From: an uncultured Gammaproteobacteria bacterium
Lineage (GTDB): Bacteria > Pseudomonadota > Gammaproteobacteria > Arenicellales > Poriferihabitantaceae
DNA length: 64,000 nt
Direction of reading: 5' to 3'
NCBI GenBank assembly: GCA_947259885.1
Contig: CAMYNW010000009.1
Span: 1 to 64,000 of the forward strand
In this document: one piece after another, positions 43,868 through 52,487 of the stretch
How the letters are laid out: every line of letters starts with the position of its first letter
Position numbering within the stretch: the stretch's first letter is position 1
The notes under the pieces: generated by a model
Told to the model about the DNA's origin: nothing
Database searches by the model: none
What the model saw: only the letters and a program-made list of their open reading frames with translations
Program-made: the position numbers and the translations under genes

Positions 43868-44523
43868 GTCGCAAATTTCCGTTGGAGGCGTCTGACAAAT
43901 ATCGAACCAGCCAGACAGATTAAGAGATAAACCACAGCTACAGTGGTGAACATTTCGAGAATTCGATTTTCCCGGTTGGCAACTAGATCTGCGCTCACGA
44001 GAAAATCTTTTACCCCAACGACATAAACCAGTGAGGTATCCTGAAACAGAATAATGGCCTGGGTCAGGAGAATTGGCACCATGTTCCTGAAGGCTTGGGG
44101 AAGTACGACATAACGCATGTTCTGAACATAGGTGAGACCCACGGCCTGGCCAGCATAGACTTGCCCCTTGCGCACGCTTTGAATGCCCGCACGCATGATC
44201 TCACAGTAGTAAGCTGCCTCAAACAGAACAAACGCAACTAGTACGGAATAGAACCCGCCTACCGGTCGACCTACAATATGCGGCACCAGAAAATAGAACC
44301 AGAAAATGACCAGGATCAGCGGCATTGAACGGAAGAAATTCACATAGGATCCGGCAATGAATGACAGTGGCTTAAACGGCGAAAGCCTCGACAACGCGAG
44401 CAATGTGCCTAACACTAAACCGCCGATCATCGCCACGACGGTTAACAATAGCGTGGTCTGCATTCCCTCTATCAGGAAGTGCAGATTTTTTAAAATAACA
44501 CCAGTGTCGAAACCTTCAAACAT
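43864..44523 (-). CDS. gltK: Amino-acid ABC transporter permease (GltK type)
   Basis: This 219-residue permease of the HisMQ family has five hydrophobic segments. Opening [20 protein letters not shown] and EAA loop [20 protein letters not shown] match glutamate/aspartate systems. It lies 1 bp after the partner permease and overlaps the ATPase gene. Confidence 0.92.
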   Translation of the reverse strand: MFEGFDTGVILKNLHFLIEGMQTTLLLTVVAMIGGLVLGTLLALSRLSPFKPLSFIAGSYVNFFRSMPLILVIFWFYFLVPHIVGRPVGGFYSVLVAFVLFEAAYYCEIMRAGIQSVRKGQVYAGQAVGLTYVQNMRYVVLPQAFRNMVPILLTQAIILFQDTSLVYVVGVKDFLVSADLVANRENRILEMFTTVAVVYLLICLAGSIFVRRLQRKFAT

Positions 44524-44524
44524 A

Positions 44525-45247
44525 CTATTTGGCCCCCAGAGATATCATACCGGGGATACGTACGCGTCCTTCAATCAACCGCATCAATAGCATGACGGTA
44601 GAAGTCACCAAAATGTAGAGCAAAGTTGCCGCCGTGAACGCCTCAAAGCCCTGAAAGGTATATTCTTCAATTTGTCGTGCCTGAGCTGTAGTCTCCAGTA
44701 CGCCAATGGTTAGGGCGACGGAGGAATTCTTGAAAATAGTCAGAAATTCGCTGGTAAGGGGCGGCACAATGATGCGATAGCTGACTGGTAATAATACGTA
44801 GCGATAAACTTGCGCCGGGGTCAATCCCATGGCGAGGCCAGCATGACTTTGACCAATGCTGATTGAGTTAATACCGGCACGCACCTGCTCCGCCACCCGA
44901 GACGCTGTATAAAGGCCTAGGCAAACTGCCGCTGTCGTAAATTCCGGCATCGGCAAGTCGCGTTTTACCCACATTCCCGCATCATGGGGTAGCAATTCGG
45001 GAAACACGAAATACCATAAAAACATCTGCACGAGCAGCGGAATATTACGAAACAACTCTACGTATCCCGTTGCGAAACCGCGCAGAATTTTATTGTCAAC
45101 GGTTCGCAGAATGCCGAGAATCGAGCCTAGTGAAAAGGCCAGAATCCAGGCCAATAGCGATACCGCAATTGTCCAGCCAAAGCCAGAGATCAGCCAATCC
45201 ATATAGGGCTCGCTGATCAGTACGGTCCAGTCCCAGTTATATTTCAT
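44525..45247 (-). CDS. gltJ: Amino-acid ABC transporter permease (GltJ type)
   Basis: This 240-residue HisMQ-family permease opens with YNWDWTVLISEPYMDWLISG, the long N-terminus typical of GltJ. It has FRNIPLLVQMFLWYFVFPEL and the EAA loop AMGLTPAQVYRYVLLPVSYR. It pairs with the next permease as a heterodimer. Confidence 0.92.
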   Translation of the reverse strand: MKYNWDWTVLISEPYMDWLISGFGWTIAVSLLAWILAFSLGSILGILRTVDNKILRGFATGYVELFRNIPLLVQMFLWYFVFPELLPHDAGMWVKRDLPMPEFTTAAVCLGLYTASRVAEQVRAGINSISIGQSHAGLAMGLTPAQVYRYVLLPVSYRIIVPPLTSEFLTIFKNSSVALTIGVLETTAQARQIEEYTFQGFEAFTAATLLYILVTSTVMLLMRLIEGRVRIPGMISLGAK

Positions 45248-45358
45248 GATTGCGCAGTTGTGCTACTACTACTTCCACCCGGTGCGGGAACTAATAGGAC
45301 AGTGAGGCCGAATGTTCATTGACTCAGCCCACTGCCCTTTCCGTCGGAATATTCCGGA

Positions 45359-46240
45359 TTAGTGCGGTAACGCCTGAATTTCGAAAGCGGTTTCCAGAGT
45401 ATCACTCATGGGCATATTGATATTGGTGGGCCCCGGGTTAAACCATTTATCGTATATCTGTTTGGCCTCACCAGAACGCATCAGATCCGCAAGGGTTACG
45501 GTTCCGAGGCGACGATAAGTTGAATCATCTCTTGGCACCATAATACCGTAGGGGTCATAGCTTAAGAACCGACCTGTAACATGATAGTCGTCAGGATTCT
45601 TTGCTTTAGAAATGAGTCCATACAACAGCACATGGTCAGAGGCATAAGCATCCGCGCGACCAGTCTCAACAGACAGCCAACCCTGTGGGTGATCTTTGAC
45701 CATCACAGTCTTGATATTGATACCATTCTCTTCCGCTACTCGCTTGATGGCTTTTTCGTTGGTGGTACCAAGAGAAAGTGCAACTGTCTTACCCTCAAGA
45801 TCTTCGATTTCGGTGATACCGGAATCTTTCTTCGAAGCAAGCTTGGTGCCTGTAATGAAAGTGACAGGAAGATAATCTACCTGTTTCTGCCGAGTGAGAT
45901 TGTTAGTGGTAGAACCGCATTCCAGATCTATGGTGCCATTGGCCATCAGGGCAATTCTGGTTTGTGATGTAACGGGTACAAAATTTATTTTGAGCTCCGG
46001 CATACCAACTTCAGCTTTGATTGCATCGATAAACTTCATGCACAAATCAATGGAGTACCCCTGAGGTTTTCCATCATCGCCGATATATGAAAACGGCACC
46101 GACGATTCACGATGTCCCATGTTGACCGTACCGCGTTCCTTGATTCGCGAAAGAACGGAAGATTCCTGGGCGTAACTTGGAATGCCTCCTGCGAGCAATA
46201 GCACGCAGGCTATAGCTATAAGACTAATTCGTTTATACAT
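45359..46240 (-). CDS. gltI: Periplasmic glutamate/aspartate-binding protein (GltI type)
   Basis: This 293-residue protein has a signal peptide (ISLIAIACVLLLAGGIPSYA, cleavage after about residue 24). RESSVPFSYIGDDGKPQGYS begins the mature family-3 binding protein. LECGSTTNNLTRQKQVDY and the C-terminal YDKWFNPGPTNINMPMSD closely match E. coli GltI. As first gene of the operon gltIJKL plus the propeller protein, it sets the substrate: acidic amino acids or close analogues. Confidence 0.92.
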   Translation of the reverse strand: MYKRISLIAIACVLLLAGGIPSYAQESSVLSRIKERGTVNMGHRESSVPFSYIGDDGKPQGYSIDLCMKFIDAIKAEVGMPELKINFVPVTSQTRIALMANGTIDLECGSTTNNLTRQKQVDYLPVTFITGTKLASKKDSGITEIEDLEGKTVALSLGTTNEKAIKRVAEENGINIKTVMVKDHPQGWLSVETGRADAYASDHVLLYGLISKAKNPDDYHVTGRFLSYDPYGIMVPRDDSTYRRLGTVTLADLMRSGEAKQIYDKWFNPGPTNINMPMSDTLETAFEIQALPH

Positions 46241-46473
46241 AGTATTCTCCTGGTGGGCTCGTTGTGCTGAGCATTAACTTATTAAACCTGGCTCTTTTAT
46301 ATGAGCTTCGATCATTGTAACCGGTGAAATGCGGACATAACAGCCTATTTTCCAATTGCTGATCAATGTCAGAAACAATAAAGTCGCAAAGATAATTTGA
46401 ACAGACAGAAGATATAGCCACCCCCTTTTCTAGCGGAAACGAGGGCTGCCATTATTGATGGATACCTCAATGT
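46241..46473. other. Promoter region of the glt operon
   Basis: The 233 bp upstream of gltI contain no independent gene. A purine-rich ribosome site (AGGAGAAT on the minus strand) directly precedes the start codon. MITE-like copy 3 borders the region on its far side. Confidence 0.5.
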
Positions 46474-46732
46474 GGTACTGACAACCTTAACTTCTGCAGA
46501 CCTGATAAACTCACCGTCGAGTGTCAGGCCACGGCCCCTGACCATCGAATAAACGCATCTCGCCCAAGGAATCGATAGTTCTCGGCGACTAAGTATTCTA
46601 TATCTCGATGACTTAGGTTGAATCAGTGGTGCAGCCAGACTGTATAACTAAATATTGCGGAGGGAAATCTATAGCCTTTATTACATATTCATCCCTTAAT
46701 AATCTACCGACCGCGGTTAAGTTGTCCGTACC
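46474..46732. mobile_element. MITE-like repeat, copy 3 (259 bp)
   Basis: This copy has the clearest ends: GGTACTGACAACCTTAAC at the left and GTTAAGTTGTCCGTACC at the right, an inverted repeat of about 18 bp with one mismatch and one single-base offset. The interior shares the landmarks of the other two copies with more substitutions. It lies between the glt promoter region and the TPR gene. No target-site duplication is obvious. Confidence 0.87.
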
Positions 46733-46765
46733 CTAAACATTTCCATCGATCCGTTTTATCCTCCC

Positions 46766-48331
46766 TTATGCCCTGGCCAGTGCATCTGCCAGTTTACGCG
46801 CCTGGGCCAACTGATCGATACTGAGCTCTGAATATTGCGCATGGCTGGCGTTGCGGAAAACTTCGCTCACCGCCTCCAGTTCCTCTACCGCCTTTGTCGC
46901 ACATGCGGCATCTTCTGTAACCTCTGCCAGCCTTCTTCGGGCTACCCCTAGGTTCGCCATTGTCATCGCCCATGCCATGGGCAACCGTTCCACGGTCCAT
47001 TCCTTGAGAGCGTTTTCATAAGCGCTAACCGCCATTTCGAGCATTTCGGGATTTTCCTCACGCTCCGCCAGCTTTTGCAGCGCTGCCCCTAGGTTGTTTT
47101 GCGTCATCGCCCATTCATCGGACGAGCGTTCACGGCTTCGTTCTGACAATGCGCTGTTGTAAGCCGCGACTGATTGCTCCAGCGTTCTTGGTCCCTTGCG
47201 GTGTTCCCCCAACAGCCTTAGCGCCGTTCCCATATTGTCCATGGTTGTCGCCCAGTCCAACGGGACAGATTCCCTGGTCCATTCCTGCAACACTTCCTTA
47301 TACAATTCGACTGATCGCTTCAGCATCTTGGCGTCTTTGTTGCGCTGCCCAAGGGTCTGCAGAACGGCGGCCAGATTATTCAGAGTCGTCGCCCAGTCCT
47401 GGGGTGCCAGGTCGCGGGTTCTCTCTTCGAGTGCACGCTCAAAGGCCTGCACCGACTCAAGCAGCATTTCTTCGTCGTTCTGGCGATGACCAAGAATGCC
47501 AAGAGCGTTGCCAAGATTGTTCTGTGTAGCTGACCATTGAAGCGGCGCCAGCTCGTGATCACGTTTTTCCAGGGAAGCCTTAAAGGCAGCAATGGAGTTT
47601 TCCAGATTCCGGGTACCATTTTGGCGTTGCCCCAGAATGCCATAGACGTTGCCAAGCGAGTTCTGGGTTGTCGCCCAATCGGCCGGTCGTAGATTCACTT
47701 GTGCCAGATCCAGCACTTCATTTTCAAGCAAAGATATTGCTTGCGCCAGCGCCGCTTTATCACCGAATTCCCGACCAAGATCTGCAAGAATTAACGCCTG
47801 CTCATGCAGATATTGCCATTGCAGGACAATACTGAGCCCGGGAGTCTTCGCCGCTCCTGCGTAATGCTCGCCTGCAATAAGGTATTTCTGCCTTAACGCA
47901 GCAACCTTTCCTTGCATTGCAAGGATCGAGGCGGCAGTCTCAGGCGGACCTTCGTGCTCAAGACACGCTCCAGAGGCTGCTTCTAGTGCCTGCCATGCGT
48001 TTTCAAAAGAAAACGATTGACCAGTTTGTAAAGCTGACGCGGCCCGCGCAATCAATTCAGTTATTTCAGCATCCGCTGTTCGCTGCGCTGTCAAATCAGC
48101 CAGGTCGTCACGCAGTTTCCGCAGTCGATCCCAAGCCTGCTTGAGAAGCACGGAAAGATGTTGACGGGACAAGGCATTCTCCTTGATCGGGATCAGAAGC
48201 CGCTCGATATCAAGTCTTTCTGCACCCAGATTTTCAATAGCCGCCTCTACCTCAGCTTGAATCTCGGCACCTTGTATGGTTAGTCTCGAGGTTGACCCCT
48301 TGGACGGCTGGGACGCAGTAATGTTTGTCAT
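46766..48331 (-). CDS. TPR-repeat protein
   Basis: I start at ATG 48331 (MTNITASQPS), preceded by GGAAAGA; the longer frame to 48385 adds an unlikely basic leader and runs into the apr terminator. The first 200 residues are helical, with a coiled-coil-like part (LKQAWDRLRKLRDDLADLTA). From about residue 200 there are six regular ~50-residue repeats of tetratricopeptide type with a consensus W(A/S)TTQNNLGNALxxLGxR. Such arrays bind partner proteins. No catalytic domain is present. It is downstream of aprA but separated from it by a terminator. Confidence 0.82.
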   Translation of the reverse strand: MTNITASQPSKGSTSRLTIQGAEIQAEVEAAIENLGAERLDIERLLIPIKENALSRQHLSVLLKQAWDRLRKLRDDLADLTAQRTADAEITELIARAASALQTGQSFSFENAWQALEAASGACLEHEGPPETAASILAMQGKVAALRQKYLIAGEHYAGAAKTPGLSIVLQWQYLHEQALILADLGREFGDKAALAQAISLLENEVLDLAQVNLRPADWATTQNSLGNVYGILGQRQNGTRNLENSIAAFKASLEKRDHELAPLQWSATQNNLGNALGILGHRQNDEEMLLESVQAFERALEERTRDLAPQDWATTLNNLAAVLQTLGQRNKDAKMLKRSVELYKEVLQEWTRESVPLDWATTMDNMGTALRLLGEHRKGPRTLEQSVAAYNSALSERSRERSSDEWAMTQNNLGAALQKLAEREENPEMLEMAVSAYENALKEWTVERLPMAWAMTMANLGVARRRLAEVTEDAACATKAVEELEAVSEVFRNASHAQYSELSIDQLAQARKLADALARA

Positions 48332-48360
48332 GCTTAAATCTTTCCGAGGAATAAAATGCT

Positions 48361-48393
48361 GAAAGCGCCTGCGGTAAAACCACAAGCGCTTTC
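48361..48393 (-). terminator. Terminator-like hairpin after aprA
   Basis: On the minus strand GAAAGCGC pairs with GCGCTTTC around an inner partly paired loop, followed by AGCATTTTATT. It lies 23 bp after the aprA stop and closes the aprMBA transcription unit. Confidence 0.65.
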
Positions 48394-48415
48394 CATGGCA
48401 ACCTGTATGTCTGTT

Positions 48416-50251
48416 CTAATCGACGATATGATAAACAGGCGCTTTTTCCATCTCCCACTCGCCTGATTCCGGGTCGCGGCGGGACAGCGTCAGTGCATGC
48501 CAGTTTTCATCGTCCAACTTCATGTGATCGCCACGGTAGTAATAGCCTGGCCAACGTGTTTCTTTGCGAAATAACGTATGCTGGACCACACACTCAGAAG
48601 CAATAGCGCGGTGCTTCAGCTCCCAAGCCCGCTGTAGCTGGTGCAGGTCTTCAGCTCCCAGTTTGTCGAGGTCCTCATGAAAGGTCTTCAACAATTCCAG
48701 GCCGCGCAGGAGCAATGGTTCATTCGTCATGTAGTTAACGGAGATACCTCCAGCGTATTCATCCATGATCTTTTCAAGACGCTGAAGCCCCTGAATAGGC
48801 AGGAGATAGCTGGGAGATACGGTTCCACCTGTGATCTCATTCCGCCCTACCGTATAGTTCTCCATCGGCTTGTAAATAACGGTCTTAAGGTCCTGGTACT
48901 GTTTGTCCGAAATCTTGATTTGCTCGTTGCGCATATCCCGGATGTACTTGACCGCGGCTTTCGCGGCAAGACGACCTTCGGTAAAGGAACCGGAGGAGAA
49001 CGCGTGTGCGGTGCCGCCGAGTGCGTCACCGGCTCCGAAAAGACCGTCAACGGTCATCATTCGGTTGTACCCCCACTGATATTCATCCGGAGCGATATCT
49101 TCCGGTCCGCTAGCCCAGGCACCAGAACAAGTGGCATGAGAACCCATGACATAGGGCTCGGAAGTCGTCAGTTCGGGGTTGGTATACTTGGGGTCAATAT
49201 CCTGTGCAGCCCAGACCACTGCCTGTCCCACAGTCATACCGAGGAAGTTCTCCCACCCGACAGTTTCTTTGTGAGGATCCTGAAAGGCTTCTTTGGTAAC
49301 CATGTGGATCGGACCGCGGCCGGCTTTGACTTCCTCAATGAAGGCGTGGTTACGCAGACAGGTCGGGGTTGGGTGATGATCAATGTAGTCGCCAACCAGT
49401 TGCTTGGTATTTTCATACCACTTCGATTCGTATTCTTCACCGTAGGCATTCTGCGTATACGTCTTCAGGTGCAGGAAGTACGCGCCCACCGGGCCGTAAC
49501 CATCCTTGAATCGACAAAGTACGATTCGATTCTCCATCTGCGTCATTTTCGCACCTACCTGTATCGGCAATGCATAAGCGGAAGCACTACTCCATGGCGC
49601 GTACCAGGTTCGACCCATCCCTTCGCCCACAGATCGGGGTTTAAAGATGTGTGACGCGCCACCGGCACCGACTATGACTGCCTTGGCTCTGAATACATGG
49701 AAATCACCGGTACGGACGTTGAATCCAACCGCGCCACCGACGCGATTAGGCTTGCTTTCGTCCATCAGCAGGTGGGTAATCATAATTCGGTTGTATATTT
49801 TGTCGGCGGAATTACGCGCGGCTTCCGCAACAATGGGCTTGTAGCTCTCACCGTGGATCATGACCTGCCACTTGCCTTCACGCAGGTAACGGCCGGTATC
49901 GGGGTCTTTCATGAACGGCAGGCCCCATTCTTCGAACTTGTGCACCGAGGAATCAACATGGCGGGCCATGTCATAGGCGAGATCTTCACGCACCATTCCC
50001 ATCAAGTCATTGCGAGCATAGCGCACGTGATCTTCGGGCTGATTTTCATCCCATCGCATACCCATGTAGCAGTTGATCGCGTAAAGACCTTGCGCGACTG
50101 CACCGCTCCGATCAATATTGGCTTTTTCAGCAACAACAATTTTCAGGTCGCGACCCCAATATCTGGCCTCATAGGCGGCACCGGTTCCACCCATTCCACC
50201 ACCGACAACCAGGATATCGCAGTCCTCGAATACTGTGTTTATTTTACCCAT
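48416..50251 (-). CDS. aprA: Adenylylsulfate (APS) reductase alpha subunit
   Basis: This 611-residue FAD subunit of dissimilatory APS reductase opens with the dinucleotide-binding motif DILVVGGGMGGTGAAYEARY. AprA stretches such as DRSGAVAQGLYAINCYMGMR and MGSHATCSGAWASGPEDI follow. The C-terminal region RWPGYYYRGDHMKLDDENWH carries conserved substrate-region residues. In sulfur oxidisers it runs in the direction sulfite + AMP to APS, with APS then used by Sat to make ATP. Its ATG overlaps the aprB stop by one base (TGATG). Confidence 0.97.
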   Translation of the reverse strand: MGKINTVFEDCDILVVGGGMGGTGAAYEARYWGRDLKIVVAEKANIDRSGAVAQGLYAINCYMGMRWDENQPEDHVRYARNDLMGMVREDLAYDMARHVDSSVHKFEEWGLPFMKDPDTGRYLREGKWQVMIHGESYKPIVAEAARNSADKIYNRIMITHLLMDESKPNRVGGAVGFNVRTGDFHVFRAKAVIVGAGGASHIFKPRSVGEGMGRTWYAPWSSASAYALPIQVGAKMTQMENRIVLCRFKDGYGPVGAYFLHLKTYTQNAYGEEYESKWYENTKQLVGDYIDHHPTPTCLRNHAFIEEVKAGRGPIHMVTKEAFQDPHKETVGWENFLGMTVGQAVVWAAQDIDPKYTNPELTTSEPYVMGSHATCSGAWASGPEDIAPDEYQWGYNRMMTVDGLFGAGDALGGTAHAFSSGSFTEGRLAAKAAVKYIRDMRNEQIKISDKQYQDLKTVIYKPMENYTVGRNEITGGTVSPSYLLPIQGLQRLEKIMDEYAGGISVNYMTNEPLLLRGLELLKTFHEDLDKLGAEDLHQLQRAWELKHRAIASECVVQHTLFRKETRWPGYYYRGDHMKLDDENWHALTLSRRDPESGEWEMEKAPVYHIVD

Positions 50252-50721
50252 CAGTAATAAACTCCCTGCTTGAATTTATCTTTTTCGATGGTTGGCAGTT
50301 CGCCACCGATTTCCAGCACGTCAGGCTCATAGCAGAGCAACTCGGAATTCAGCGCTTCCTCACTGGGTACCGCAAGTTCAGCTAGCTTGCATATATTCTC
50401 TCCCCATGGCTGTGTGGTAATCGGAGAAACAAAGTCTTTTTCGCGACCGTCACGAAACTTGATCTTCCAGGAGATGGTGCCTTTTTCTTCTTCGCGCAGC
50501 ACGCGCACGCTATGACCCATTGGCGCGAAATCGGCATATCCACGAACATCGATAGCATTTTGCGGGCAGGCCTTCACGCAGGAGTAACACTCCCAGCACA
50601 TGTTGGGTTCAATATTGACCGCTCGTCGGTGTGTCTTATCGATGTGCATAATATCCGACGGGCAGATATCTACGCAGTGTCCGCAACCATCGCAACGGGT
50701 CATATATACAAATGTTGGCAT
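50251..50721 (-). CDS. aprB: Adenylylsulfate reductase beta subunit
   Basis: This 156-residue iron-sulfur subunit has two 4Fe-4S motifs: CDGCGHCVDICPSD and CWECYSCVKACPQNAI. The C-terminal tail (about 95-156) wraps around AprA in known structures. Length and order aprB-aprA are standard. Electrons leave through these clusters to the membrane partner encoded upstream. Confidence 0.97.
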   Translation of the reverse strand: MPTFVYMTRCDGCGHCVDICPSDIMHIDKTHRRAVNIEPNMCWECYSCVKACPQNAIDVRGYADFAPMGHSVRVLREEEKGTISWKIKFRDGREKDFVSPITTQPWGENICKLAELAVPSEEALNSELLCYEPDVLEIGGELPTIEKDKFKQGVYY

Positions 50722-50821
50722 TTTAATTTCTACTCTATTAATTTAAATTAGTAACTGTCAATTCAAGACAATCCGTCAGTCGATATGTCAAGCGAATGGG
50801 TTGGGCAATTGGTTGATTCAA

Positions 50822-51616
50822 TCAGTAGTGTCTTGGCAACTCGCGCTTGATCCCGATACCGTACTTGGCGGGCGCATCGACGGGCGGCGGTAGATTGTTT
50901 CTCGAGCCATCAGCTTCGGACAGGCGTTTTTCGAAAGCTGCTGCCGGCTTGAAGAACATATGTGCGAACTTGGACCATGGCACGCCACCAAATAAAACCG
51001 TGGCAGAGACGATGAACAGGACAAAGAACAGAGTTGCCAGAACATCGGCACCTGCAAACTGGAATATTGACCAGATAAGTGCAAAGGTGGTGGTGGCGAT
51101 CAGCGATAGCACAAATAAGTCGGCCTTGATAAGCCGAAAAGGAGAATAACCTTCAGCAGCAACATCTACCCGTATAAAGAACCAGAACCAGTAGCCTCCA
51201 ACGCAAACCATCAGCGCGCCAAGATGCCACAACAGCGGCCAGATTACCGGTGAAGGCGTTGCGGCGGTGGGATAAGAAAACACCATTACCGCTGTGGCCA
51301 AAACAAACAGGACTAATCCATACATTGTCAACAGGTGCGCGATCCTGCGCTTGGGGTTACAAAACTCCCCAGATGTTAATACATCTTCCGCCACAGTCTT
51401 GATCGCAATGGATGCCTTCTGGCCACCGCTAAGCACTTTAGTTCCTTTGCTCTTGGCACGTTGCATGTTATTGAAGAAATATTGGGCGCTTTTCTTGTGA
51501 ATGACGTCAAATATAGTGCCTCCAATCACCAGAAGTATCATAACGACGACGTACGTCTGCATGGCGCCCGGCGATATCGATACGGCAAGCTCGGAAAAAG
51601 GATTAGTTGTCAACAT
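50822..51616 (-). CDS. aprM: APS reductase membrane anchor AprM
   Basis: This 264-residue membrane protein has about five to six spans (for example TYVVVMILLVIGGTIFDVIH near the N-terminus and LLTMYGLVLFVLATAVMVF). It lies directly upstream of aprBA, 100 bp away and on the same strand. This aprMBA order is known in purple sulfur bacteria and other sulfur oxidisers, where AprM is the proposed link to the quinone pool instead of QmoABC. The loop GEFCNPKRRIAHLLTMYGL recalls HdrE/QmoC-type membrane proteins. Confidence 0.88.
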   Translation of the reverse strand: MLTTNPFSELAVSISPGAMQTYVVVMILLVIGGTIFDVIHKKSAQYFFNNMQRAKSKGTKVLSGGQKASIAIKTVAEDVLTSGEFCNPKRRIAHLLTMYGLVLFVLATAVMVFSYPTAATPSPVIWPLLWHLGALMVCVGGYWFWFFIRVDVAAEGYSPFRLIKADLFVLSLIATTTFALIWSIFQFAGADVLATLFFVLFIVSATVLFGGVPWSKFAHMFFKPAAAFEKRLSEADGSRNNLPPPVDAPAKYGIGIKRELPRHY

Positions 51617-51827
51617 TAAATACAGGCTCGTGACTAGATTAAAAGTACAGGGAGTATAAAGGACATTTCCGAGTGATTAAATCAGAATTATCGAGCCGTG
51701 AAGTAATTGGAAAGTGGACGATTTGGAATGACAAACCTGGGAATCCAGCGCGGTTGATGATCACTGCTATTGCACCCGGCTATTAGTTCGGAAGGCCGCC
51801 CTGGACCAATACACCATAGACCAGGAT
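51617..51827. other. Upstream region of aprMBA
   Basis: 211 bp with no gene, presumably containing the apr promoter. No convincing operator was recognised by eye. Confidence 0.4.
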
Positions 51828-52085
51828 CTAATTGGATCTGGGCTTAGGCACCAGGGCGGTCACCCTCGCCATAAAGTCCATTGGACCCATTGTGACGTGC
51901 GTGGTGCCGTCTCGATAAGGTATTTTTATTAGTGTATAGAAAATATTTTCCTGATTCGTCAGCACCATACGCTCGGATGACATGGCCGTTCGGTATATAT
52001 CGACACAACCGTTCCAGCTTGCTGCTATTACGAAAGTCAACGAATTGCAGCACGTGTAGCGTCGACCAGTTGAACTCAAAACCAA
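51828..52085 (-). pseudogene. Remnant of an IS91-type transposase
   Basis: On the minus strand two overlapping frames together resemble the C-terminal part of IS91-family transposases. The upstream frame gives RNSSKLERLCRYI. After a frameshift the other frame gives AMSSERMVLTNQENIFYTLI and PYRDGTTHVTMGPMDFMARV followed by TALVPKP. The next segment of an intact protein (RFHGVFAPN type) is missing because a stop follows. The gene is dead and its 5' part is gone. Confidence 0.8.
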
Positions 52086-52487
52086 AGGTGATAATTACGT
52101 GCTGGTCGGGTTATCCGCAGTTTTCAGCTAAATTGCATACGCAACCAGCGGGAATTCCTTATACATTTTCGTCTGGAACAATTATATTAATTGGCGAACA
52201 AACTCAGCTGATCCCGTTCACTAAAAGCCAAACAATAGACGCATGAATTAAAGGGGATAAGTAGAGGCGGTTGGCTTTCATAATTATGCAGACACGCAAC
52301 ATGAACAACATTAATGCATGGCGATCGATAACCACACTCGTCATCATCGCGTTTTAAAGCCTGCCGCTTCAAGCAGAAGTTAAAATCGGCGTAGCGGGTC
52401 CAGTTAATAAGTTAGTGTTCGGATAAGATTTTCATTTTACAGTCAGTACCGTTGGGATGACAAAACGATTTTGCAAAGGCCTTGTTT
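52086..52487. other. 400-bp stretch without a recognised gene
   Basis: The stretch has short frames with stops only. It may be further eroded transposon or gene remnant beside the IS91 piece. Nothing specific can be named. Confidence 0.5.

Noticed and set aside
48641..49654. 337-codon plus-strand ORF
   Set aside because: It lies entirely antisense to aprA, has no recognisable domain, and its openness is explained by the codon use of aprA.
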